Assembly (NCBI GenBank): GCA_024743405.1
Contig: JANSWP010000009.1
Coordinates: 62,001 to 126,000 of the forward strand
Length of the DNA: 64,000 bases
Direction: 5' to 3'
Source: Bacteroidota bacterium
GTDB taxonomy: Bacteria; Bacteroidota; Bacteroidia; Chitinophagales; Saprospiraceae
Below, in pieces: positions 8,885-17,777 of the stretch (the stretch's first letter is position 1; each line of letters opens with the position of its first letter). The translations under genes were made by a program, and so were the position numbers. The notes beneath the pieces were generated by a model that saw only the letters and a program-made list of their open reading frames with translations, did not search any database and was not told the origin of the DNA.

Positions 8885-8907
8885 CTTTATTGTGTTTTTT
8901 ACAGGTC

Positions 8908-9909
8908 TCAGAATGCCATTGCCTTTAGCTTCAATCCTGTCGTTTCTTCTAATCCAAACATCAAGTTCATATTTTGAACCGCCTGTCCAGATGCACCTTT
9001 AATCAAATTGTCTATTATGCTGATGATGAGTATTTTATCATCGTTTTTTTCTAAGTATAGAATACATTTATTTGTATTGATAACTTGTTTTAAGTTTGGA
9101 TTTTGATTAGTTAAAGTGACAAAAGGTTGGTCTTTATAGTAAGCTTCATAAAGGGCTCTTAGATCAGCTTCTTTGGCTGCTGTTTTGGTATAAAGACTTG
9201 CAAAAATACCTCTCGAAAAATCACCTCTCACCGGTAAAAAATTAATGTCGGATGAGAAATCATCTTGTAAAAAATTTAAGCTTTGCTTGATTTCATCAAG
9301 GTGTTGATGTTGAAAGGCTTTATAGATCGACACATTATTGTTTCGCCAACTAAAATGAGTTGTAGAAACGGGTTTTTGACCTGCCCCCGTCGAGCCTGTC
9401 AGGGCATGAATGTGAACCTCTTTTTTGAGTAATCCAGCTTTTGCTAAAGGTAAAAGTGCTAGTTGAATGGCGGTCGCAAAACAGCCTGGATTGGCTATTT
9501 TTCGGGTATTTTGAATCTGGTTTTTGTTCAATTCCGGTAGACCATAGATGAAGTCATTTTTTGGTTCTTCTACAGCGGTATTTCGATTCAATTGATTCCC
9601 TAACCGAAAATCCCTGCTCAAATCAATGATTTTCAATTCTTTAGGTAAATTATTTTCTTTAAGGAAAGATATAGAATGTCCATGTCCTTGACACAAAAAG
9701 AGGACATTTATATCATTCGAAATTTGATTTGTAAAAGAAAGACTCGTTTCACCAATTAAGTCTGAATGAATGTCTGAAATAGGTTTCCCAAATTGACTTT
9801 TAGAATGGACAAATGCAATTTCTGCGTTTGGGTGCCATAGTAAAATGCGAATCAATTCACCTGCTGTATATCCTGCTCCACCGATGATCCCAACTTTTAT
9901 TTTTTTCAT
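8908..9909 (-). CDS. argC: N-acetyl-gamma-glutamyl-phosphate reductase
   Basis: NADPH-dependent reduction of N-acylglutamyl phosphate to the semialdehyde. N-terminal Rossmann motif GIIGGAGYTAGELIRIL, catalytic Cys143 in NPGCFATAIQ, and the HALTGSTGAG loop. The length, 333 residues, is typical of type 1. Its ATG overlaps the argG stop by four bases (ATGA), so the two are translationally coupled. Confidence 0.95.
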   Translation of the reverse strand: MKKIKVGIIGGAGYTAGELIRILLWHPNAEIAFVHSKSQFGKPISDIHSDLIGETSLSFTNQISNDINVLFLCQGHGHSISFLKENNLPKELKIIDLSRDFRLGNQLNRNTAVEEPKNDFIYGLPELNKNQIQNTRKIANPGCFATAIQLALLPLAKAGLLKKEVHIHALTGSTGAGQKPVSTTHFSWRNNNVSIYKAFQHQHLDEIKQSLNFLQDDFSSDINFLPVRGDFSRGIFASLYTKTAAKEADLRALYEAYYKDQPFVTLTNQNPNLKQVINTNKCILYLEKNDDKILIISIIDNLIKGASGQAVQNMNLMFGLEETTGLKLKAMAF

Positions 9910-11105
9910 GGTTCAAAAGTTTTACTGTTGACACTTTGCCATATCTTATTCTGATTCGCCATTATTTTCGTAAACCCCCTCACATCTTCACCCGACCAAC
10001 CGTTATTCATTTCGCCATATTGCCCGAAAGAAGATTGCATGAGATCAAAATCAGACTCAATGCCCTGTAAATCAATTCGGTAAGGCAATAATTTTACAAA
10101 AACTTTTCCTGAGACGGAGGTCTGTGTTTCTTCTAAAAAGGTTTCAATATTTCTCATGACGGGATCCAAATATTGTCCTTCGTGTACTAACATTCCATAC
10201 CAATTGGCTAGCTGTTCTTTCCAATATTGTTGCCATTTGGTAAGGGTATGTTTCTCCAATAAATGATGTGCCTTAAGAATAATTAAAGGTGCCGCCGCCT
10301 CAAAACCTACACGCCCTTTGATACCGATTATCGTATCGCCTACGTGAGTCCCTCGTCCAATGGCGAACGGGGCGGCAAGATTGTTTAATTCCTGAATTGC
10401 CAGAGTGGGGTGATGAAAGGTTTGGTCATTGATGCCAACCAATTCTCCTTTTTCAAAATGAAGAATTACATCTTCGGGTTGTTCTTTTAATAGTTGACTT
10501 GGAAAGGCTTTTTCAGGTAAGCTTTTGTTGGAGGTCAATGTTTCTTTTCCTCCGACACTTGTTCCCCAAATCCCTTGGTTGATGGAGTATTGCGCTTTCT
10601 CCCAATTTAAGTTTACTCCGTTTTTTTCTAAATAGTCGACCTCTGCTTGTCTGGATAATTTCAGGTCTCGAATCGGAGTAATAATCTCAATATTCTCTCC
10701 TAAAATATGGAACACCAAATCGAACCGAACTTGATCATTGCCTGCACCAGTGCTTCCATGTGCAATCTTTTTTGCACCAATTGACTGGGCATATTTGACT
10801 ACTTCTAGAGCTTGAAAAACGCGCTCAGCACTTACTGAAAGTGGATATGTGTTATTTCGGAGGACATTACCGTAGATCAAATATCGAATACATTTTTGGT
10901 AATAATCTTCGACGGCATTCACGGCTTTGAAAGATTTTGCTCCTAATGAGTAGGCTTTTTTTTCCAAGCCTTTTAGTTCTTTATCATTAAAACCACCAGT
11001 GTTGACAATGATGGTATGAACTTCCAAACCCAATTCTTTAGTGAGGTATTTGATACAAAACGAGGTATCTAATCCTCCACTATAGGCTAATACTATTTTT
11101 TTCAT
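9906..11105 (-). CDS. argG: Argininosuccinate synthase
   Basis: ATP-dependent condensation of citrulline and aspartate to argininosuccinate. The N-terminal PP-loop AYSGGLDTSFCIKYL is intact, and GSTGAGNDQVRFD and the SINQGIWGTSVGG segment are as expected. The length, 399 residues, is normal. It is the second gene of the operon, after the GNAT gene with a 138-base gap, and overlaps argC by four bases. Confidence 0.95.
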   Translation of the reverse strand: MKKIVLAYSGGLDTSFCIKYLTKELGLEVHTIIVNTGGFNDKELKGLEKKAYSLGAKSFKAVNAVEDYYQKCIRYLIYGNVLRNNTYPLSVSAERVFQALEVVKYAQSIGAKKIAHGSTGAGNDQVRFDLVFHILGENIEIITPIRDLKLSRQAEVDYLEKNGVNLNWEKAQYSINQGIWGTSVGGKETLTSNKSLPEKAFPSQLLKEQPEDVILHFEKGELVGINDQTFHHPTLAIQELNNLAAPFAIGRGTHVGDTIIGIKGRVGFEAAAPLIILKAHHLLEKHTLTKWQQYWKEQLANWYGMLVHEGQYLDPVMRNIETFLEETQTSVSGKVFVKLLPYRIDLQGIESDFDLMQSSFGQYGEMNNGWSGEDVRGFTKIMANQNKIWQSVNSKTFEP

Positions 11106-11243
11106 TTTTTATAGGAATGAACCAATTGACCTTTGTTCTTCTGATTGTTGAAAAGAGGGACAAAAGAGGGTAGTTTAACTATGTTTACATTTTGATTTAA
11201 TCGTCTGTTTATCAGTTTTTTGGTAGCTTTTTTGAGCATTGTA

Positions 11244-11771
11244 TTAAGTAGACTCTACAAGCATTCCTGTACAAAGACAAAGCTTCCGATTATTTCTTTG
11301 CAGAATATCATAATTTGGGCAGCTTTGACAGCCACTCCAAAAGATTTCATCTTGTGTTAATTCTGAAAAAGTAACGGGTTTATAACCCAATTCCGAATTG
11401 ATCTTCATGACGGCAAGACTGGTCGTAATACCAAATATTTTCGCCTCAGGATATTTAGTTTGAGCGAGATCAAATGCTTTCGCTTTTATCATTTTTGCTA
11501 ATCCTTGTTTTCGATAATTAGGGGAAACGATCAATCCTGAATGAGCAACATATTTACCGTGATCCCAAGTTTCAATGTAACAAAACCCCGCTAAATTATT
11601 GTCCATTAAAGCGATAATAGAATTACCTGATTCCATCTTTTCTTTGATGTATTTAGGTTTCCTTTTAGCAATGCCTGTGCCGCGAACTTTTGCGGAATCA
11701 GCGATGAGGTCACAAACTGCTTGGGCGTACTTAAAATGCTGTTTGCTGGTGGTTTGAATAGAAAAGTTCAT
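11244..11771 (-). CDS. GNAT acyltransferase, probable acylglutamate synthase of the arg operon
   Basis: A 175-residue GNAT protein (from the ATG at 11771; an ATG at 11807 would add 12 residues). The acyl-CoA loop is visible as VSPNYRKQGLAKMIKAKA. It has no amino-acid-kinase domain, unlike classical ArgA. As the first gene of an arg operon that otherwise lacks a first-step enzyme, it is probably the N-acylglutamate synthase; I recall similar GNAT genes in arg operons of other Bacteroidota. The C-terminal tail has four regularly placed cysteines (GCQSCPN and LCLCTG), which suggests a metal site or regulatory cap. Function from context; activity and acyl donor are unproven. Confidence 0.72.
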   Translation of the reverse strand: MNFSIQTTSKQHFKYAQAVCDLIADSAKVRGTGIAKRKPKYIKEKMESGNSIIALMDNNLAGFCYIETWDHGKYVAHSGLIVSPNYRKQGLAKMIKAKAFDLAQTKYPEAKIFGITTSLAVMKINSELGYKPVTFSELTQDEIFWSGCQSCPNYDILQRNNRKLCLCTGMLVEST

Positions 11772-12131
11772 TTTTTTTTGATAAAATGAATAATTTTTGA
11801 ATACCAAATAATGGCATTTAAAACAGTTCGAAATGGTGTTTTTGAATATTGGATGACCGGTTAGTCACCCTCGTGGGTAATATGTATTATTTGCGCCCGA
11901 CAGGGCGACGAAGACGGCGACTTGCAAGAGATGCAGGTGCATCTGCTAAAGTGGAAAATTGATATGTCGCGTTATTTAACATTATGGAACAAAGCTAGAC
12001 GGAGATATTGGGAAAGACAAATGTATGATTGAATTATTTTTTTTGCAATATAGTATTTAAATAGATTATTTGGTTTTTTTATTATATTCGAAATAATAAT
12101 GTTTTTTATTATTGAATTAAAGTAGATAGTA
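11772..12131. promoter_or_regulatory. Leader/promoter region of the arg operon with GC-rich hairpins
   Basis: No gene is visible. AT-rich DNA lies next to the GNAT start. Around 11850-11950 are several short inverted repeats in a locally GC-rich patch, including CGCCCGACAGGGCG, AGATGCAGGTGCATCT and TGACCGGTTAGTCA. They could form a structured 5' leader or the terminator of the AraC gene upstream, or be another degenerate repeat element. I found no recognisable ARG-box or riboswitch. Confidence 0.3.
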
Positions 12132-13196
12132 TTAAAATGTTTTTTGGGATTTTAAATATTCGGAAGGGGACGATCCGCTATGTTTTTTAAAAGCGCGATT
12201 GAAAGTTGCTTTACTCTTAAAGCCACATTCTAAGGCGATTCCTAATAAGGAAAGATGTGAAACTTCAGGTTTCATGAGTTTTATTTTGACCTCTTCAACT
12301 CGATAAGCATTTACAAAGTCATTAAAGTTTTTTTCATAAAACTGATTGATAGATTTGCTTGAGTTAGAAGGAGAAGTCCGCATTCTTTTTGCCAATTCTG
12401 ATAGTGTTAAATCTGCATTCAAATATAATTTTTCAGTTTTCATAATAGCTGAAAGTTGTTCGCCAAGTTTGTTTTCAAGTTTTTCAGGTTCATTAATTTC
12501 GATGGTCGGCTCCTCCTTTTTTTTTTCAAATTCAATAGGTAAATCTAATCTTGGATGTGCACCATATCCTCCAATACTTACATAATAAACAATGGCACCC
12601 CAAGCAAAATAGGAATACCAATGATCGATATAAGAGAGTTGTTCTATGGAAAGTGCGTATACAATTATAAAAAGTAAGGAGATAATTTGTGCCGCAAGAA
12701 AAGCTATTAGAAAATTGCGTAGCCATTGAAATTCCATCCCTTCTGTATCACTAAAATTTTCAAAAATATACCGTCGGTAGTCTCGATATTTCCAAAGGGT
12801 ATACCCAAAGTAAACCAATACAATCAATGGCCCTAAATCATTTTTGAAGAAACCATAAATCCCCAAATTAACGTCTGTCAAAGGGTCTCTGGTTCCGTGA
12901 AACGCTGGAAAGTCACTGCCAATCATCCAATGTTGATAAACGACATCAAAACCAAAAACGGCCAAAGAGTGAAGAATGACCCAAAAGGCAGGAATAAAAT
13001 GCAGCCAATGCTTTTTTTGAAAGTGAAAGTTTCGATTTGTAACACTTCGAAAGTAAAACCAAAGTAATGGTCCATAAGCGTACCAATGATTCCATTGGAA
13101 GTAAAACATGAAGGTGGAATGGTGGTCGCGACTATCATACCACCCTGCAAAACCAAGCATCCAAGCGGCTATCCGGAAAGTGAAAAGTAAAACCAA
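12132..13196 (-). CDS. Membrane-anchored AraC-family transcriptional regulator (7TM type)
   Basis: The N-terminal half carries several hydrophobic helices, and the C-terminal ~110 residues form an AraC DNA-binding domain (LTLSELAKRMRTSPSNSSKS, then the second helix-turn-helix ending FKKHSGSSPSEYLKSQ). This is the Bacteroidota arrangement of a membrane sensor fused to an AraC domain. The first usable start is TTG 13196. However, the frame stays open without ATG, GTG or TTG to a TAA at 13341-13343. That stretch encodes family-like sequence (for example LYFFLLFWRGFREDRLSD), so the true N-terminus is probably longer and uses a non-standard start or has been damaged. Divergent from the M24 peptidase. 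Confidence 0.82.
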   Translation of the reverse strand: MVLLFTFRIAAWMLGFAGWYDSRDHHSTFMFYFQWNHWYAYGPLLWFYFRSVTNRNFHFQKKHWLHFIPAFWVILHSLAVFGFDVVYQHWMIGSDFPAFHGTRDPLTDVNLGIYGFFKNDLGPLIVLVYFGYTLWKYRDYRRYIFENFSDTEGMEFQWLRNFLIAFLAAQIISLLFIIVYALSIEQLSYIDHWYSYFAWGAIVYYVSIGGYGAHPRLDLPIEFEKKKEEPTIEINEPEKLENKLGEQLSAIMKTEKLYLNADLTLSELAKRMRTSPSNSSKSINQFYEKNFNDFVNAYRVEEVKIKLMKPEVSHLSLLGIALECGFKSKATFNRAFKKHSGSSPSEYLKSQKTF

Positions 13197-13468
13197 AACG
13201 GCTAATAATTTATCAGAAAGCCGATCTTCTCGAAATCCTCGCCAAAAGAGTAAAAAAAAGTAGAGAATACCTTGAATTACAAAAGGTAAAAGTAAACTAC
13301 TATATATTAAAGTTAAAGAGCATGGAAGTGAAAAGTTGTTTTATGGATCTAATTATTTGATTATCAATAAATTGTGTTTCGATTGGCTTGTACGCTAAAA
13401 TGAGCTATTTCAACAAAATGGGGAAAAGGATGTTGTAGAAATCTTCTTTTTTTCTTAAAAACTAATCC

Positions 13469-13476
13469 TATTTTTG
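13469..13476 (+). promoter_or_regulatory. Candidate -7 box (TATTTTTG) for the M24 peptidase
   Basis: TATTTTTG fits TAnnTTTG, 40 nt upstream of the ATG at 13517, in the divergent interval between the AraC regulator and the peptidase. No clear -33 box. Confidence 0.3.
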
Positions 13477-13516
13477 GCTTTATTCTTTTCTCTTTACTAA
13501 ATCAAAATCAAAATAA

Positions 13517-14854
13517 ATGCGAAACTACTGGTTGTTTTTTCTTTTGCTTGCATCACCCTATTTATCGAGTAGTCAAGATAATTTTCCAAATTTACTTTCC
13601 GAAAGAGATCGAGGGAGAGTTGTTGATGAAATTTTAGAGGATCGATTGGACAATTTGTTACCTGAGTTGATGCGTAGAGAAGGAGTTGATATGTGGATCT
13701 TGATTTCAAGAGAATATAATGAAGATCCAGTCATGAAAACCATGTTGCCAAGTACATGGCTCTCGGCACGTCGACGTACGATTATGGTTTTTTATGATCA
13801 AGGGGGAGAAGAAGGTTTAGATAAAATTGCCATTGCTCGATATAATGTTGGTAAGCTGTTGAAAGGGGAATGGAATCTGGATGTTTATCCCAATCAATGG
13901 GAAGCTTTGGTAAATATTATTAAAGAAAAAAATCCTCAAAAAATAGGGCTTAATTATTCAAAAGATTTTGCTTTGGCAGATGGATTGGTAAAAACGGAAT
14001 ATCAAGAATTTTTGGAGAACTTACCTGAAAGCTATCATGATCGAGTCGTTTCAGCAGAGCGGTTAGCGATAGCTTGGCTTGAAACTCGATCCGCGAAAGA
14101 GTTGGAGATCTACCCAATGATTTGTCATATGGGGCATCAAATTTTACAGGCTGGATTGTCTGAAGAGGTGATTCATCCGGGCCTTACTACGACAGATGAT
14201 GTTGTGTGGGCATTGCGCCAAAAAGTGCGTGATTTGGGACTAGATACTTGGTTTCATCCATCCGTTTCAGTGCAAAGAAGTGATATGGGTAATAATGAAT
14301 TTTTACGTTCCTTTTCGCGTCGACCTGAGAAAGATGTTATTCAAGCTGGAGATTTATTACATGTTGATTTTGGGATCACTTATCTTCGTTTGAATACGGA
14401 TCAACAACAACATTTTTATGTTTTGAGACCTGGCGAAACGGAAGTTCCAAAAGGTATTCAAAAAGCCTTTAAGAATGGAAATCGCTTGCAGGATATTCTC
14501 ACAGAACAATTCAAAACAGGTAAAACAGGTAATGAAATTCTTGCTGATGCACTTGCTCAAGCAAAATCTGAAGGCATCACAGGCTCCATTTATACACACC
14601 CGATTGGTTCGCATGGACATGCTGCCGGACCCACAATTGGTATGTGGGATCAACAAGGGGGTGTCAAGGGAAAAGGAGATTATCCATTGTTTCCAAATAC
14701 CGCTTATTCGATTGAATTATTTGCGGCAACCGAAGTACCTGAATGGGGGAAATTGGTCAGAATTATGCTCGAAGAAGATGGCGTCTTTTATGGCGAAAAG
14801 TTCGAATATTTGGATGGAAGGATGACAGAGATTTTGACCATTCCACGTAAATAA
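13517..14854 (+). CDS. Secreted M24-family metallopeptidase (Xaa-Pro aminopeptidase-like)
   Basis: Signal peptide MRNYWLFFLLLASPYLSS, then a creatinase-like N-terminal domain and a pita-bread M24 domain in the C-terminal half. Candidate metal ligands lie in LHVDFGITY, TDQQQHF, HPIGSHGHAAGP and SIELFAATEVP. These resemble M24 sites but the spacing of the final Glu is not textbook, so an active aminopeptidase is likely but not certain. The protein has 445 residues and a periplasmic or outer location. Divergent from an AraC membrane regulator that may control it. Confidence 0.85.
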   Translation: MRNYWLFFLLLASPYLSSSQDNFPNLLSERDRGRVVDEILEDRLDNLLPELMRREGVDMWILISREYNEDPVMKTMLPSTWLSARRRTIMVFYDQGGEEGLDKIAIARYNVGKLLKGEWNLDVYPNQWEALVNIIKEKNPQKIGLNYSKDFALADGLVKTEYQEFLENLPESYHDRVVSAERLAIAWLETRSAKELEIYPMICHMGHQILQAGLSEEVIHPGLTTTDDVVWALRQKVRDLGLDTWFHPSVSVQRSDMGNNEFLRSFSRRPEKDVIQAGDLLHVDFGITYLRLNTDQQQHFYVLRPGETEVPKGIQKAFKNGNRLQDILTEQFKTGKTGNEILADALAQAKSEGITGSIYTHPIGSHGHAAGPTIGMWDQQGGVKGKGDYPLFPNTAYSIELFAATEVPEWGKLVRIMLEEDGVFYGEKFEYLDGRMTEILTIPRK

Positions 14855-14862
14855 TGGGAGTT

Positions 14863-15212
14863 TATTCCTTGCCTAATTCCTAACCTGGCAGAGCCAATAC
14901 CATAAAATAAAATTAGATATGTCCTTTTTTTCTTGACAAAAAAAGAACGAAAAAAGTCAAGGCTGTGGATATTTTGGCTAAAATTCAATGCCCTCACACA
15001 GACGATCCAAATGCTCGCGATGCTCGCGTGGATAGTCTTTTCAGCCTTGCTTCATTGAATTTCTTAACGCCAAAATCTCCAATGCCGAAAAAGGTTTCAT
15101 AAGATTTCTTGCCTCGTTTGCGCTAGATTTAACTTGAAACAGAAATAAATTGAGAATTGCTGCGATGTTGCAGTAAATAGGTGTAAGTCACTTCTGTCCA
15201 AGCACTTACTTA
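14863..15212. repeat. Dispersed repeat, subfamily C copy 1
   Basis: About 260 bp (14863-15124) are repeated in inverted orientation at 22706-22990. Shared words include TATTTTGGCTAAAATTCAAT, CAAATGCTCGC and CCAAAATCTCCAATGCC. The remaining bases to 15212 end in TTCTGTCCAAGCACTTACTT, the same terminus as subfamilies A and B. I judge identity to copy 2 at roughly 75-80 percent by eye. This fills the gap between the convergent M24 and arylsulfotransferase-like genes, and no gene is seen in it. Confidence 0.75.
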
Positions 15213-15215
15213 TCA

Positions 15216-16889
15216 TTAAAAGATTAGAATTTTCTTGGTTAAGAAACCGTTCTGTTCGGATAGAACTCGAACAAAGTAAATGCCTTTATTTAAGTCTAGA
15301 ATTTCAATATTGTCCTCTCCCTCAGAAGTTTTCTTTTCGAAAAATTGTCTTCCTGAAATATCAAAAACCGAAACATTCAATGGCAATAAATTAGGATTTT
15401 GAATTTTTAAAATATGGGTTGATTGTAAATAGGATACATCAATTTCAAATGTTCCTTCTAACTCATTAATTGAGGTAGAAACATCGCAATTTACAGGGCT
15501 ATTTCCTAATTCAATAGTACCGCTTGGCGTTAAATCAATTCCTTCAAAACCAGGGAAATCGGGAGCAAAACGATAAGCTTGGAAAGTGGAATTATTATTT
15601 GGGTTTTGCCCCTGAATATAAGGGGAATCGCCATTCAAAGGAATGAGATAATCCCACACAATTTCGCGATCCGGTGTAATCTCAAAAATACTTCCTGGCG
15701 AGCCTGCATTCAATAAAGTATTGCCATTTGGAAGCCTTTGGATATTAGATAAATATGCAGAATAAAAAGTCTCACCAGGCATATTTCCAAATACTTTTTG
15801 CGATGTGGCTGGCCCAAAAGGATCAGTATTGGGAACCAAATATCCACCATTGGCATCCTGAGGGGGAGTAAGGACTTCGCCTGTTGAAAAATCTGGTCCG
15901 GGGCGACCATTACCATTATTGAAAATCATGATTTTTCCAGCGTCTTCCATACCATTCTTTATCCAATTGACACCATGTTGTCCAAATAATTTTTGATCAC
16001 TTAATTGGGCACGATTATAAGCAGATGGATTGCCCCAACGGTACAAAATATCTCCACCTTTTCCATAAAGTCCACCATTATGAGTGGTTGCTTCATTGGT
16101 CGTCGTACTATGGTCAATGATCCAAATTTCGTCAGAATTTCGAACAGAAAGCAAGATTTGATCGAGGTGAGGATTATAGTCAATGGCATTCATATGATTC
16201 CAATCACGACTAGAATTTGAATTGGAAGAGCTGAGTTCAGGCAGGTTTATATTAAACAGCTCTGGGTGATCAGCTACGACTCCATAATTCAATTTTGTTG
16301 AATCAAAATCTTGTATATAATGATGTTTAACTTCCCATTGCCATACGATGTTCATATCGTTTGATCCTATAGGTTCTACTTCTATGATTCGTTCTGACCA
16401 CATGTATCCTTCTGGCGCAATTTCATCAGGATCACGCCCCATTTCAATCAATTCATCGGTATAAACCAAATCCCAAGTAAGAACCAACATATTGCCATTG
16501 GGCATATAAACGGCATCATGATGAGAGATCCATGTTGGGGTATTGAATTCATAAGACCAAACGGTGTTATTGTCCCAATCAACTAACTCCAAACCACCTG
16601 CATTACTCGCCGAAGTGAAAGGGCCGGCTGGGGCTGGCTTATAGGTTCTTAGCATCAATCCATTCTCCAAAAAATAGGCTGCCAGACCTGGGCGTGTGCC
16701 TCTATCCCAACGATTAACTAATTGACCACAATTATCTACCATATATGCCCGCGTAGAGGAAAATGGAGAGAAAAAAGTATAGCCTTGCAAGCTTTCTTCC
16801 GTGTTTTTTAGTGTACCAAGTGTTTGTGAAAAAGAAGGAAATGCAAAAAGGGAAATAAAAAAACAAGACAGGAGTTGATTTTTGAACAT
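15216..16889 (-). CDS. T9SS-exported arylsulfotransferase-like beta-propeller protein
   Basis: Signal peptide (LSCFFISLFAFPSFSQ), then a 450-residue region resembling arylsulfotransferase (ASST) propeller proteins: WISHHDAVYMPNGNMLVLTW, NHMNAIDYNPHLDQILLSVR, GQHGVNWIKNG and MIFNNGNGRPG are the recurring ASST blade motifs. The last ~80 residues form a T9SS type A sorting domain (VSVFDISGRQFFEKK, then LNKGIYFVRVL and a basic C-terminus). It is thus exported through the outer membrane, and anchored or released. Whether it transfers sulfate is not established; many such proteins in Bacteroidota are uncharacterised. The length is 557 residues. Confidence 0.83.
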   Translation of the reverse strand: MFKNQLLSCFFISLFAFPSFSQTLGTLKNTEESLQGYTFFSPFSSTRAYMVDNCGQLVNRWDRGTRPGLAAYFLENGLMLRTYKPAPAGPFTSASNAGGLELVDWDNNTVWSYEFNTPTWISHHDAVYMPNGNMLVLTWDLVYTDELIEMGRDPDEIAPEGYMWSERIIEVEPIGSNDMNIVWQWEVKHHYIQDFDSTKLNYGVVADHPELFNINLPELSSSNSNSSRDWNHMNAIDYNPHLDQILLSVRNSDEIWIIDHSTTTNEATTHNGGLYGKGGDILYRWGNPSAYNRAQLSDQKLFGQHGVNWIKNGMEDAGKIMIFNNGNGRPGPDFSTGEVLTPPQDANGGYLVPNTDPFGPATSQKVFGNMPGETFYSAYLSNIQRLPNGNTLLNAGSPGSIFEITPDREIVWDYLIPLNGDSPYIQGQNPNNNSTFQAYRFAPDFPGFEGIDLTPSGTIELGNSPVNCDVSTSINELEGTFEIDVSYLQSTHILKIQNPNLLPLNVSVFDISGRQFFEKKTSEGEDNIEILDLNKGIYFVRVLSEQNGFLTKKILIF

Positions 16890-17004
16890 GGTTCGAAATG
16901 ATTGATGTATTAAATTTACCAGTCCAAATTTAGAAAAATATCAAGGCAGTCCCTTTTTATACTATGGAGAGTGTCGTTAGATAGACGGGAATGAAGAAGG
17001 GGAG

Positions 17005-17037
17005 AGATATTCCAAATTTTCGAAATTTGGAATATCT
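17005..17037 (-). terminator. Perfect hairpin downstream of the GldM-C-like gene
   Basis: The 15-bp arms AGATATTCCAAATTT (17005-17019) and AAATTTGGAATATCT (17023-17037) are perfectly complementary with a 3-nt loop, 11 bases past the stop of the 17049-17447 gene. Likely intrinsic terminator. Confidence 0.7.
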
Positions 17038-17048
17038 ATGGTTTAATT

Positions 17049-17447
17049 TTATTGGATTCTAAAAACTAAACTATTGATTTTTTGAGGCTCGTCACTTGTT
17101 GAGCATTTAGTTTTGACACTATCAAAATAATAAACAGTTCTTGGTTTTGCTTTTTGAATTAAGTTCAATGCTTTTTCATTAAAATCAGCACTGCGCATAA
17201 TCACTTCAACTGGATCTTTTCCTTTTTCAACCCAAACCATATTATAACTTTCAATTTCGCAACCCATCTCAGCATCTTCTGCTCGAATATCGAGTCCAGT
17301 TTGTTTTTTAAAATCATCAGTACTGATGTACCCTCCTGTTAATTCATATAAAACAGCCACGGGCTCTTGAGCAAGGAGGAAGGAATTGAATGCGAAAAAG
17401 AGACTAAAGGAAAGTATTAAGGATTTAAACAAGGTTGAGTTTTTCAT
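17049..17447 (-). CDS. Secreted single-domain protein resembling the GldM C-terminal domain
   Basis: 132 residues with a signal peptide (LILSFSLFFAFNSFLLAQ). The mature part follows the pattern that I recognise from the last periplasmic domain of the T9SS motor protein GldM: ISTDDFKKQTGLDI, IESYNMVWVEKG, ALNLIQKAKPRTVYYFDSV and a closing INSLVFRI. There is no transmembrane anchor or the other GldM domains, so it would be a free periplasmic version. Similarity is judged by pattern only. It has no gld neighbours. Followed by a clean terminator, so monocistronic. Confidence 0.6.
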   Translation of the reverse strand: MKNSTLFKSLILSFSLFFAFNSFLLAQEPVAVLYELTGGYISTDDFKKQTGLDIRAEDAEMGCEIESYNMVWVEKGKDPVEVIMRSADFNEKALNLIQKAKPRTVYYFDSVKTKCSTSDEPQKINSLVFRIQ

Positions 17448-17530
17448 GTGGAACGTATTTTTTAGTTGAAGTTGTCAAAAAATTAGCTATTAATTTTTTA
17501 GCAGCTTCGGTAAGGAACGTGTATAGAATT

Positions 17531-17684
17531 AGAGTATGTCTAAATTTTACCTCCTAAAAACCAACGCTTTATGAACCTACCTTCAAATTATTGCGGTTAT
17601 TTGCCTCGGCAAACTCCCTTAATAATTTATCGCCAGAATTATAAATCATTGATTCTCAGTTTGTGAAATTTTTAGACATACTCT
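17531..17684. repeat. TA-flanked inverted-repeat element (MITE-like)
   Basis: The ends AGAGTATGTCTAAATTTTAC and GTGAAATTTTTAGACATACTCT are inverted over about 18 bp; the interval is 154 bp. The core ends GAGTATGTCTAAA are flanked by TA on both sides, as expected for a TA target duplication. The interior has no open frame. It lies between the GldM-C-like gene and the Lrp gene, upstream of the former. Confidence 0.65.
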
Positions 17685-17777
17685 AAATGAAAATATATTT
17701 TGTCCGTATTCCTAATAGAAAAGTTGATAGGCTGGTTTCATAATGCTTTTTACTTGAAAAGTTACAGCCTTCATAGG

